Positions 40,793-49,075 of a stretch of 64,000 nucleotides of DNA are shown here, in pieces. Every line of letters begins with the position of its first letter. Position 1 is the first letter of the stretch. Under the pieces are notes generated by a model. The model was not told the origin of the DNA and did no database searches. It saw nothing but the letters and a program-made list of their open reading frames with translations. The stretch lies in the NCBI GenBank assembly GCA_902761035.1, contig CACWIW010000002.1, positions 50,605 through 114,604 on the forward strand. Direction: 5' to 3'. Position numbers and translations under genes: made by a program. This DNA is from an uncultured bacterium (lineage in GTDB: Bacteria > Verrucomicrobiota > Kiritimatiellia > RFP12 > UBA1067).

Positions 40793-42640
40793 CTACCGAA
40801 TGACCATGCCGAGCCCACGGGCATGATCGCCCGTGAGCGATGTCAGCACGCCGCCGCCCTTGAACTGGACGGAGGAAAGGCGCGTGGCGTTCGATGCAAG
40901 CGCAAACGACGTTTCGCCGTTCGCGCCAAGCGGCACAAAACCCCCGCCCGCGTTCTGCACGGAGACGGAGTAGAGGCGTGTTTCGTAGTCGATCTTGAAG
41001 CGAAACGTATATTCCACTCCCGCCCTCGGTACAACGCCCTCGGCCTCAACGTCCACCCACATGGGAATGTTGCCAGTGTTGCCATTGTTGCCAGTTCCAA
41101 TGTTGCCAGTTTTCAATTTACCCGCCATTGCCTTGGTGCTGTCGGATTGGGAATTGGAATTGGATATTGGCAACATTTCCACATTGGCAACATTTCCCTT
41201 CGTCCAGACCTGGAAAGACCCTCCCGCGCCGAGCTGTACCGCGGCCTGGACGCCCTCCGGGGCGTCAACGGTAGTCGCCATGTCGGTGAACTGCATCTTA
41301 ACGGTCAGCGTGGCGGATTTGCCGGAGGACTGCTTGTTGGGGGTGAAGGTTCGGTCTCCCGCAATGGACGCCTTCTCGGTATCCCAGCCATAATCGACCG
41401 ATTCCGACCAGGCGCCGGTCGTCCCGGTCACGAGCGCACGCTCGTTCACCCATCTGGATGGCTTGACGGCCTCCCGCTTCCACATCGTGAAGATGCGCCC
41501 GGGCGTCGTCGCCGCACCGGGATAGAACTCCATCGTCACCTCGTCGTCCGAGACGTTGAGTCGGTAGTGCCCTGCGGCGGAATTGTGGAAATACCTCTTG
41601 AGGCCTGGCTTGAAGAAGTTAGCCGCGCTCGAAGCGTAGTCATCAAGCATGTCATGGCTCGGCACGGATGTCGCGCGGCCTTCGCTCGTCCAGACGGAGT
41701 TGACGGTCATTTCGGAGAAGCCGCCGTATTCGTTGACATGCCAGTAGTAGTCCGTCAGGTGCGTGTGGCCGGAGAGGACAATCGCATGGCGGCGCGAAAG
41801 CGTCTTGTAGAGGGCCAACCGTTTAGCCGCGGTCACATTTCTTCCGGCAAGGCGCCAGTTCGCGTATGAGCTTACGGCGCTCGCGGTGAACGGGCCGTGC
41901 GTGACGAGGAACACACGCCGCGCCGACGGGTCGGCGTCGATCACATCGCAAATCTGCCCCGTATCCTCTGTATCGAAATCGCAGAACACCCAGAGATCGT
42001 CGTCCAGGCGGAAGGAATACGCCGGGTAGGCCGTGCTCCCTGGCGTCACGCCCGTCAGGTTCGTGATTTCCGTGGACATGAAGGGCTGGGCGAAATTGAG
42101 GTAGGCGTTCCGCGCGCCCGTCCCCCGGACGTCATGGTTGCCAAGCACCGTCAGGAAAGGAAGTCCCGACGGGAATCCACCGCGAATGGCCGCCACGGCG
42201 TCTTGGAGCATCTGCTTGTGCACGGTTGCCTTGCCGCAGTCCCCCTGCACGAGGTCGCCCACCTGGAGCAGAAAGCGAGTGGGGCGGGACACCGCCAGCA
42301 CCGCGCTCGCCGCGACGAGGCGCGGACACCGCTCGCGCCACATGTCGCCGTTTCGCAAGAACTCCGAGAAATGCGTCTGGGCACCAGATTCGGTGTTGCT
42401 CCAATTTGCATGATATGTCGATTGCGCCGTATATCGCGCCATGTCATCTACCGACACGTCCGTCGTCAGGTCATACGACGCGATAAACTCCGGTTCGAGC
42501 GCCTGGTCGAAGTGCGTGTCGCCGAGAACGGCCACCGAGTACGACGAGCCGGAACCCTGCGCGCGGGCAAGGCGCGGCAGCGCGAACATCGCGCCGCCGG
42601 CCGCAGCACCCTTCATGAATCCTCTTCTCGTCAACCGCAC
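40793..42640 (-). CDS. Tat-exported metallophosphoesterase with C-terminal tag
   Basis: 615 residues starting at GTG 42640 with AAGGAG 5 bases upstream. Twin-arginine signal LTRRGFMKGAAAGGAMFALP. Calcineurin-like motifs: AVLGDTHFD (about 33), VGDLVQG (about 125), LGNHDVRG (about 165), LVTHGPF (about 245) and LSGHTHLTDY (about 290). All metal ligands are visible, so it should be active. A C-terminal beta-sandwich (about 400-600) ends with DHARGLGMVIR, the shared tag. A folded Tat substrate bearing the tag indicates the tag acts after crossing the inner membrane. Middle gene of the operon after the SGNH protein (24-base gap) and before the 1749-residue protein. Confidence 0.85.
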   Translation of the reverse strand: MRLTRRGFMKGAAAGGAMFALPRLARAQGSGSSYSVAVLGDTHFDQALEPEFIASYDLTTDVSVDDMARYTAQSTYHANWSNTESGAQTHFSEFLRNGDMWRERCPRLVAASAVLAVSRPTRFLLQVGDLVQGDCGKATVHKQMLQDAVAAIRGGFPSGLPFLTVLGNHDVRGTGARNAYLNFAQPFMSTEITNLTGVTPGSTAYPAYSFRLDDDLWVFCDFDTEDTGQICDVIDADPSARRVFLVTHGPFTASAVSSYANWRLAGRNVTAAKRLALYKTLSRRHAIVLSGHTHLTDYYWHVNEYGGFSEMTVNSVWTSEGRATSVPSHDMLDDYASSAANFFKPGLKRYFHNSAAGHYRLNVSDDEVTMEFYPGAATTPGRIFTMWKREAVKPSRWVNERALVTGTTGAWSESVDYGWDTEKASIAGDRTFTPNKQSSGKSATLTVKMQFTDMATTVDAPEGVQAAVQLGAGGSFQVWTKGNVANVEMLPISNSNSQSDSTKAMAGKLKTGNIGTGNNGNTGNIPMWVDVEAEGVVPRAGVEYTFRFKIDYETRLYSVSVQNAGGGFVPLGANGETSFALASNATRLSSVQFKGGGVLTSLTGDHARGLGMVIR

Positions 42641-42664
42641 GGAATCTCCTTGCGATAAGGATCC

Positions 42665-45600
42665 TCAGTATGCGATAACCATCACGCCCTTTGGCGGCGG
42701 CTCCACCACCCAAATCTCGATTCGACGCACCTGATATGCCTTGGCGGACACCGTGTCGGCCAGGTTCCCCTGCCCGTTCGCGGTCTGCGTGTAGTCCAGG
42801 TTGCCTTCCCTCGATGAATTGATGACTCCGGTCGCATGGCACGCATACGTGCCGATGCCGATGTCGTCGGCGTGGTTGGGGTTGTCGCTGTTGGAACCCC
42901 ACCTGTTCCACGCGAACAGAACCTCCGCATCGTGCGGGACGCCGGCCGCCGCCTTCTGCTCAGCCGTGAAGATGCGGTGCATCTGGAAACACCCGTACCC
43001 GCTCGACGTGCCGGTCATGTTGTCGTTCCAGCCGAATCCGCCCGTCATCAGGTTCGCCGGTGCCCCGGAAAGCTGCGCCGTCGTCCCGCCGGCGCCATAG
43101 TTGTAGGGCGTTCCCTCGAAAACGCCGCTGACCGAGTCGTCCGTCGGCGCGACGGCGTGGACGGCGCTGTCGTTGGACTTGACGTGCAGCTTCTCGACGA
43201 TGAACTGCCGGGGCCGATCAGGGTTGGCGTCCCACGGCAAGGCGACGTCGCCCAGCGTCTTGCCGCGCGCATCCATGTCCACCCACACCCACCGACGGCG
43301 GTTCGTCCCCTTCCTCACCAGCTCCATGTAGTAGCCCACCTTGGCGAGCTTTTTGCTGGACCGCAGGACGGCATTCGTCGCCGTGTAGGGCGCGATGCCG
43401 GAATTGGGGAAGGAATTCGTCTCCGCCGCGTCGATCGTATAGACATGGCGGAAGCCGCTGCGGTACTCGGCCAGCTCGTCGATGCCGTACGCGCCCAGCG
43501 GGCTCTGTGCCTCGTTCGTCGCCGTGTCGTCAACCGTCGGCGTGAACGACGCGTATGGGCAGGCGGACATGATGCCGTCGGCAAAGCCCTTCGCCATGAT
43601 CGCGTGGCCCTGCCAGTTCGGATGCAGCTCGTCCGAGAAGAAGTTGCCCGCCGTCGCCAGCGGCACGGCGTCGAAGAGATCCACCAGACTCAGGTTGGCG
43701 GGCAGGTTGCCCGCGTTCATGTCGGACTTCAGGAGCGCGTTGAACACCGCCACCTTGGCCTTCACGCCGTCCGAGTTGTCCTTCCTGTCGAGAACCGTGG
43801 AGGCCACGATCTTGACGCCGGGCCGCTGCCGGACGATTTCCCACACGAGGTTCGTCCAGTTCACGTATGTCTCCTCCGCCGACTTGCCGTTGCGTCCCAT
43901 GTCGTTCGTCCCGATGAGCAGCGTGATGACGTCCGGCTTGCCGATCACGTCCAGATAGAGGTGCAGGTTGTCCAGCACGCCGCCGCTCTTGTCCGTGGTG
44001 ATGATGGCGTCGCCGCTCACGCCCGTGTGCCACGCCCATTCATCGGGAGCGTGAACGCCCGCCTTGTCTTGATCCGCGTACTTCCAGATTCCGCACAGCG
44101 TGGGCCTGTAGCCATGCGCGGCAAGATGCGCCGCCATGGTCGTGCGATACTGCGGATAGTCGCCCTGGTCGTCCTTCGTCACGCCCTGCGTGATGGAGTC
44201 GCCGATCGGCGCGATGCGAATCGCCTTGGCGTTCTGCTCGTAGCCGCCCACACGCAGAACAAGCTGGTGGCCGGTGCCGTCGGGCGCCGTCTCGACCGTC
44301 AGGCCGTCGAGCGTTCCACTCACGCACGATGCGTCGAACGCGGGCGGCGTGACAGTGCCCGAACCGCTCCACGTCATCAGCACGAGCTTGCCGCATGTCA
44401 CGTCGGCATACGAATTCGTAAGCACGACCTTCGCGCCGGATGCGAACGCCGGCGCGGCCTGAAGCGAAATCGGATTGCGTATCGGGTCGAGGATTATTTC
44501 CTCGTTTACGCCAAAAGCGCCCGTGGAACTTGAGAGCGAGCCCTCGCGTACGTCAAGCACCTTGAAATAGAGTGGATAGCCTACGCTATTCTCCGCCGAA
44601 GTCCCATCCCTCAAGATTAGCACTATGTTGCTGACACAGCTCTCTCCATACGCCGCGGTCGCATTGCTCCAGCTGCTCACTGTCAACGTTCCGGCCTGGA
44701 CATCTATCGTGCCCTCGTTCCTCGAGTAAGGTCTGCGAACCTGTAGCGTCCCTGTGCCCGTCTTCGTGAGCGTAAAGCCGTTGAGGTTCAGGTTTTTGTT
44801 GGCATCGCTCCATTCAGCGCCGTAGCGCACGCCCATCCACAGCTCGTTTGCGCCGCCGACCGTCGCATTGGCGTCCAAGTGGAGCATGCCGAGATTCTTG
44901 CTGTTTGTCATGTTCGCAGAAGACGTGAGCGCCCACGGCCAGTCGCCCGCGCCCGCACCCGCTATGTGGAACTCGGTCACAACCTTTCCGGTACCTACCT
45001 CGCCGTCACCGACCACCTTGCCGTTGAAGTCGAACGTGCCGCCGTCCTCAATGGTCACCTTTGGAGTCGCGCCAAGAACGCCATCCGCACCCAGCTTGAA
45101 GACGCCGTTCGAGACGACCACCTCGCTCGCGTAGAACGACCCGCCGGTGCCTGAAGCGAACGTGACGACGCAGTTGTCGTCCGCCTGCACGATGAACTTG
45201 CTCAGCGAAACGTTGGCGTCAAGGGTGAGCGTCACGCTCTTGTGGGCGACGACCGTCACCTCCTTGTCAACCGGCGCGGCGATTGCAACAGAAGAATCGT
45301 CAATGTCGCGCCAGTCGGCTGTGCTCCAGCTGACGGCGGACGCACCGTCGGCGGCGATGGTGAGCTGCGCGTTCACGGCAGGCTTGAACATGGCACGGAG
45401 CTGCACGGCATACGGGGTCGAAACTTCAATTGATGCGTCCGTCGCGCTGGAGTCGTCCGCAATCGCCCACGTGTCGCCAGTCCATGAGACAAACTCGTAG
45501 GATTCGCTTGCAGGAACAGCTACAAGCGTAAGCGTTCCGCCGTGCGGAACCCAGCCTTCGGCAGATGCCGCCGCCGCGTCAGAGCCGAACTTCACGGTTC

Positions 45601-47134
45601 CTTGCTCCGCGTCTGCGGACGAGGCATAGCACTTCGCGTAGAGCGTATTATTCTCGTACTTGTAGTCGCTTGCACAGCCGACGCCGTTGAAGAACCGAAG
45701 CGTCCGCTCGGGGTTGTTGTTCTTGTTGCCGTCGCCCTTGAACGAGCCGTCGATGATGTTTAGGAAACCCGCCTCGCCGACATCGTTTGTGGCTGGCGCA
45801 AGGAAGAGCGCCGGCGATCCTCCCTCGTCCGCCTCGAAGGAGTAGATGCGCGCCTTGCCGAAACATTTGGCACCTGAATTGTTTTCCGCGAAGAGGTAAG
45901 TGGTGCTATCGGCGTTGCTCGTGTCGTTCAGGAAATCGGCCTGATTGTTATTGTAGTAGAACTGCGCACGGTCGTCGTAGTTCGTGACGGCGATGGTTTT
46001 TCCCACCCGGTCGAAAGTCGCGATTCGCCGAAGTCGTCCAGGACCAGCTCCCATGGCAACCCATTTGGCAGTCCCCATGAAATTCCAGGCAAGTTTGCCG
46101 CCGGTTGCAGCAGTGCCGTTGATGTAGAGCCCCTGGACAAATGTGCCGCGTGCGCCGAAGATTCGCTGCTGTCCTCGCGTGTCAAGGAACTGGAAGTCCG
46201 CCGCAAAGCGCGTTGTCGCGCCATTCGCGAGATAGCCGGTGTCGATGTAGTTGCCGACGGTCGCGTTGGCAGTCGTGCTCGTCGCGCTCGATTCCACGTA
46301 TGCGCTCGGACGGAACGGGTAGGTACAGGGATAGAGCGCGGCGTATGCCGTCGCGTCGGCAGCAGCAAAATCTCCGCTGTAGAAACGGAAGTCGTAAAAG
46401 GAGTGGACGCCGTTTTTGTTAACGAAGGCCTTGCCGCCGGTTGTATTGGTGCCTCTAGTGACAAGCGTGTTGAACTGGATGCCGCCTGGATTGGACGGAA
46501 CCCCGAACCACTTGGTGTCTTGTGAATACGTATGCGTCTGCTTGCTGACGCCATCCCAATAGAACGTAAGCGTACCATGATTTTGTGCGGCGGATGTATA
46601 AGCGACGACAAGCGTATGAAAACCCTGCGTGATGTCGCCTAGACCCGTCATCTCCTTTTCGTTACATGTGTAGGAACTTCCATCCCGATACAGCAACCGC
46701 ACAAGGAGTTTGCTTTTGTCGCTGGATGTGCATATCGCAATTGCCCGGCTCCCGGACTGATTCAGGCGCCCTACGCTGAACACGACGGCGTTATCCACGG
46801 CTGCCGGAGAAAGCGATGTGGCAATCGTCCAGCTGTTGCTGAGGACCGTTGCCGAAGAGAACGGCTTCCACGACGTACTTGTCGTCGTCGCGGCGCTCGA
46901 CGCTCCGTTAGGCCCGTTGGTCGCCGCGATGCTCGCACCGACGATGTTGAAGTCCGCGTAATTCGGGGAGGACGAAAACTCATTCGCCCCTTTCGAGAAG
47001 TCGAAGCGGAACAGGTAGCTTTCAAGGTTGTTGACCGCCGCCATCGCGGCGGACGTCGCGAACATCGCCGCAAGCGCGACGAGGGATGCAGCGATTCGCC
47101 GCGCCTTGCCTACAATCATCTTTTTCTGTTTCAT
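42665..47134 (-). CDS. LamG/solenoid protein with SGNH hydrolase domain and tag
   Basis: 1489 residues from ATG 47134 (AAGGAG 8 bases upstream). Sec signal KARRIAASLVALAAMFATSAAMA, then NNLESYLFRFDFSKG, LamG halves (SFEADEGGSPALFLAP, DGSFKGDGNKNNNPERTLRF) and a solenoid (TLTLDANVSLSKFIVQADDN). Residues about 1010-1210 are an SGNH/GDSL esterase: block I IAPIGDSITQG, block III LLIGTNDMG, and block V FFSDELHPNWQGH with the catalytic Asp and His. A jelly-roll region follows and the chain ends PPPKGVMVIAY, the tag in Tyr form. SGNH enzymes of this kind deacylate glycans, so this may be a surface carbohydrate esterase on a scaffold. First gene of a three-gene operon. Confidence 0.85.
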   Translation of the reverse strand: MKQKKMIVGKARRIAASLVALAAMFATSAAMAAVNNLESYLFRFDFSKGANEFSSSPNYADFNIVGASIAATNGPNGASSAATTTSTSWKPFSSATVLSNSWTIATSLSPAAVDNAVVFSVGRLNQSGSRAIAICTSSDKSKLLVRLLYRDGSSYTCNEKEMTGLGDITQGFHTLVVAYTSAAQNHGTLTFYWDGVSKQTHTYSQDTKWFGVPSNPGGIQFNTLVTRGTNTTGGKAFVNKNGVHSFYDFRFYSGDFAAADATAYAALYPCTYPFRPSAYVESSATSTTANATVGNYIDTGYLANGATTRFAADFQFLDTRGQQRIFGARGTFVQGLYINGTAATGGKLAWNFMGTAKWVAMGAGPGRLRRIATFDRVGKTIAVTNYDDRAQFYYNNNQADFLNDTSNADSTTYLFAENNSGAKCFGKARIYSFEADEGGSPALFLAPATNDVGEAGFLNIIDGSFKGDGNKNNNPERTLRFFNGVGCASDYKYENNTLYAKCYASSADAEQGTVKFGSDAAAASAEGWVPHGGTLTLVAVPASESYEFVSWTGDTWAIADDSSATDASIEVSTPYAVQLRAMFKPAVNAQLTIAADGASAVSWSTADWRDIDDSSVAIAAPVDKEVTVVAHKSVTLTLDANVSLSKFIVQADDNCVVTFASGTGGSFYASEVVVSNGVFKLGADGVLGATPKVTIEDGGTFDFNGKVVGDGEVGTGKVVTEFHIAGAGAGDWPWALTSSANMTNSKNLGMLHLDANATVGGANELWMGVRYGAEWSDANKNLNLNGFTLTKTGTGTLQVRRPYSRNEGTIDVQAGTLTVSSWSNATAAYGESCVSNIVLILRDGTSAENSVGYPLYFKVLDVREGSLSSSTGAFGVNEEIILDPIRNPISLQAAPAFASGAKVVLTNSYADVTCGKLVLMTWSGSGTVTPPAFDASCVSGTLDGLTVETAPDGTGHQLVLRVGGYEQNAKAIRIAPIGDSITQGVTKDDQGDYPQYRTTMAAHLAAHGYRPTLCGIWKYADQDKAGVHAPDEWAWHTGVSGDAIITTDKSGGVLDNLHLYLDVIGKPDVITLLIGTNDMGRNGKSAEETYVNWTNLVWEIVRQRPGVKIVASTVLDRKDNSDGVKAKVAVFNALLKSDMNAGNLPANLSLVDLFDAVPLATAGNFFSDELHPNWQGHAIMAKGFADGIMSACPYASFTPTVDDTATNEAQSPLGAYGIDELAEYRSGFRHVYTIDAAETNSFPNSGIAPYTATNAVLRSSKKLAKVGYYMELVRKGTNRRRWVWVDMDARGKTLGDVALPWDANPDRPRQFIVEKLHVKSNDSAVHAVAPTDDSVSGVFEGTPYNYGAGGTTAQLSGAPANLMTGGFGWNDNMTGTSSGYGCFQMHRIFTAEQKAAAGVPHDAEVLFAWNRWGSNSDNPNHADDIGIGTYACHATGVINSSREGNLDYTQTANGQGNLADTVSAKAYQVRRIEIWVVEPPPKGVMVIAY

Positions 47135-47205
47135 TGTCTGTCTCCTTTGAACTTTGAATTGAGGTAATTTGCCGCAAATGGTTGGGGATAGACGCAAGAC
47201 GAGCG

Positions 47206-48996
47206 TCAAACTTCTTCCTTCAGGATGCAATCTCCGCCGTGAAACACGAGGACGAGCCGGTGGAGCGCAACGGGCGAGACGCCCGTTGTCCCAGTTGCGG
47301 GCGGGACGCCCGCCACCCCGATATGCCACTCGGCGATAAGCGCTGGATCGGACGAATACTGGTCGAGCTGGTCAATGGCCTCGGCTTTGATCTTCGCGAG
47401 CTGCTCCGGCGTGGGATCGGAGTCGCCCGCCTTCACGTACTTCATCTCGATGAGCGCGGCATGGGCGATCTCGGGCCAACGGGAAAGCTGCGGCGCAAGC
47501 GCAATGTCGTAGAAACCTCCGCCCGACTCGCGTTCGTGCCGGACGAAGTACGGACCTCCGGCGGCGGTGAGAAGCGCGACGAGGGTCGATTGCACGACCT
47601 TCTCGCCCTCGACTGAATCGCGCACCGCGAAGTTTTCCTTCACGATCCCGGAGAGGATGCCCACGAAGCCCTTCCATTCCCCCTTCTCGGCGAAGTCGCA
47701 CAACCCGCCGTTGATGTCGAACACCCGCTCGTCGATCTTGTGGACGTCTGAATAGGCCGCAGGAATCATCTTTGCGGCGAGCTCTTTCAGTGTTTCGTTT
47801 GGGATACCAAATGTCATCTTTCCGAACTTCTCGCCCGTAATCGTCGTGATGCCGAGCCAGTAGAGAAGCGAGGTGAAGTTCTCCTTCTTCGACAGTTCAC
47901 GCGCCTGGAACGACTCCACAAGCGGCTCCACGAGGGCACCGCCGGCCAGCAGGTTCTCAAGTACGTGAAAGTTGCCGTTGAGCCGGTCGTTGACGGTTAT
48001 CAGGTGGCGTATCTTCGCGTAGTCCGTGCGTAGGTTGGAGTCGATGAGCGTCTTCGGGAACTGCTTAGTCTGCCAGAGGTAGTTGAAGAACGACAGGACG
48101 ATCGTCGTGTTCGCGACGGACGGCGCGGACGCGCTGCCGAAGCGATAGTTGTCGTACCACCTGATCGCGGTGTTGTAAGCCCTCTCCGCGTCGAAGCCGC
48201 AGTGCGCGGCGTAGTAGTCCGTGATGGCGCGAAGGTCGTCGTGGCGGAAACCCGTGAAGTCTGCGAACTGCGGCATGAGCGAGATGTTCGTGCCGATGTT
48301 GAAGCCGCTCGTCACGTCGTCCATCGTCACGGGCGACACGCCCGTGATGAACAGGCGCGTGACGGGCGCGTTGACGCCGCTCGTCGCCGTCTTGAGGATT
48401 GCGAAGAACTGCTTGAAGAACCCGTCCCCGTGGCAGAGGTCGTTGTACGCCTTCTCGCCGCTCTCGGCAAGGATCGTGTTGGTGAAGTTGTCGTATTCGT
48501 CGATGAGGACGTAGAGCTTGTCCGTCCCGGACCTGAGGCCGGACACGATGACGTTCATCTTCTTGCGGCTGTCCGGCGCCTCCAGTATCCGCTCAGAGAG
48601 CCCCTCCGGCAGCACGCGGGCGTAGTCGCGGGCGAACGAGTCGCACCGAAGGGACACGTAGAAGTCGAAGTCCTCCTGGACTTTATCCGCTTCCTTCGAG
48701 ATGCCGGAGAAGTCGAAGTAGAGGACAAGGTATCCGCCGTGCTCTCCAGTCGGCGCCGCGCCGATGTCCGTGCCGCCGAACAACTCATCGAACCTGTCGG
48801 CAAACGCAACGTCGTAATAGTACTGCAACATCGAGATGAGAAACGACTTGCCGAACCTGCGAGGGCGCAAGAACATCGCGTACGCAGTCGCCTCAAGGTC
48901 GCGAATCTTCGCGGTACGGTCGATGAACCATCCGTTCTTCTTCCGTATCTGGGCGTAATCCGCCACGCCGTAGAGTATGGGCCTAGTCTTCTCCAT
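47206..48996 (-). CDS. AAA-ATPase-like / PD-(D/E)XK nuclease-fold protein
   Basis: 596 residues from ATG 48996. The N-terminal half is the AAA-ATPase-like family (PF09820): PILYGVADYAQIRKKNGWFIDRT, FLRPRRFGKSFLISML as an unusual P-loop, LYVLIDEYDNFTNTIL as Walker B, and FITGVSPVTMDDVTSGFNI. The C-terminal half matches DUF1703 (PF08011), a PD-(D/E)XK fold (GGGFYDIALAP.., AALIEMKYVKAGDSD with the E-x-K). The last ~35 residues include the hairpin-repeat peptide GVPPATGTTGVSPVA, so the natural C-terminus has probably been extended by repeat insertion. TATAAT ends 7 bases before the ATG, suggesting leaderless transcription. Role unknown. Confidence 0.83.
   Translation of the reverse strand: MEKTRPILYGVADYAQIRKKNGWFIDRTAKIRDLEATAYAMFLRPRRFGKSFLISMLQYYYDVAFADRFDELFGGTDIGAAPTGEHGGYLVLYFDFSGISKEADKVQEDFDFYVSLRCDSFARDYARVLPEGLSERILEAPDSRKKMNVIVSGLRSGTDKLYVLIDEYDNFTNTILAESGEKAYNDLCHGDGFFKQFFAILKTATSGVNAPVTRLFITGVSPVTMDDVTSGFNIGTNISLMPQFADFTGFRHDDLRAITDYYAAHCGFDAERAYNTAIRWYDNYRFGSASAPSVANTTIVLSFFNYLWQTKQFPKTLIDSNLRTDYAKIRHLITVNDRLNGNFHVLENLLAGGALVEPLVESFQARELSKKENFTSLLYWLGITTITGEKFGKMTFGIPNETLKELAAKMIPAAYSDVHKIDERVFDINGGLCDFAEKGEWKGFVGILSGIVKENFAVRDSVEGEKVVQSTLVALLTAAGGPYFVRHERESGGGFYDIALAPQLSRWPEIAHAALIEMKYVKAGDSDPTPEQLAKIKAEAIDQLDQYSSDPALIAEWHIGVAGVPPATGTTGVSPVALHRLVLVFHGGDCILKEEV
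47269..47315 (+). repeat. Hairpin repeat pair within ATPase C-terminus
   Basis: aacgggcg-aga-cgcccgtt (47269-47287) followed by gcgggc..gcccgc (about 47297-47313), the same two-hairpin arrangement as at 16806-16860. Translated in frame at the end of the ATPase gene. Confidence 0.6.
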
Positions 48997-49075
48997 GGCC
49001 TTTATTATATCACAGTTCTGGATTCTCCGCCTCATGCCACCTCGGCCTCATCGGCGTTTAAAGCCCAATCAGGCG

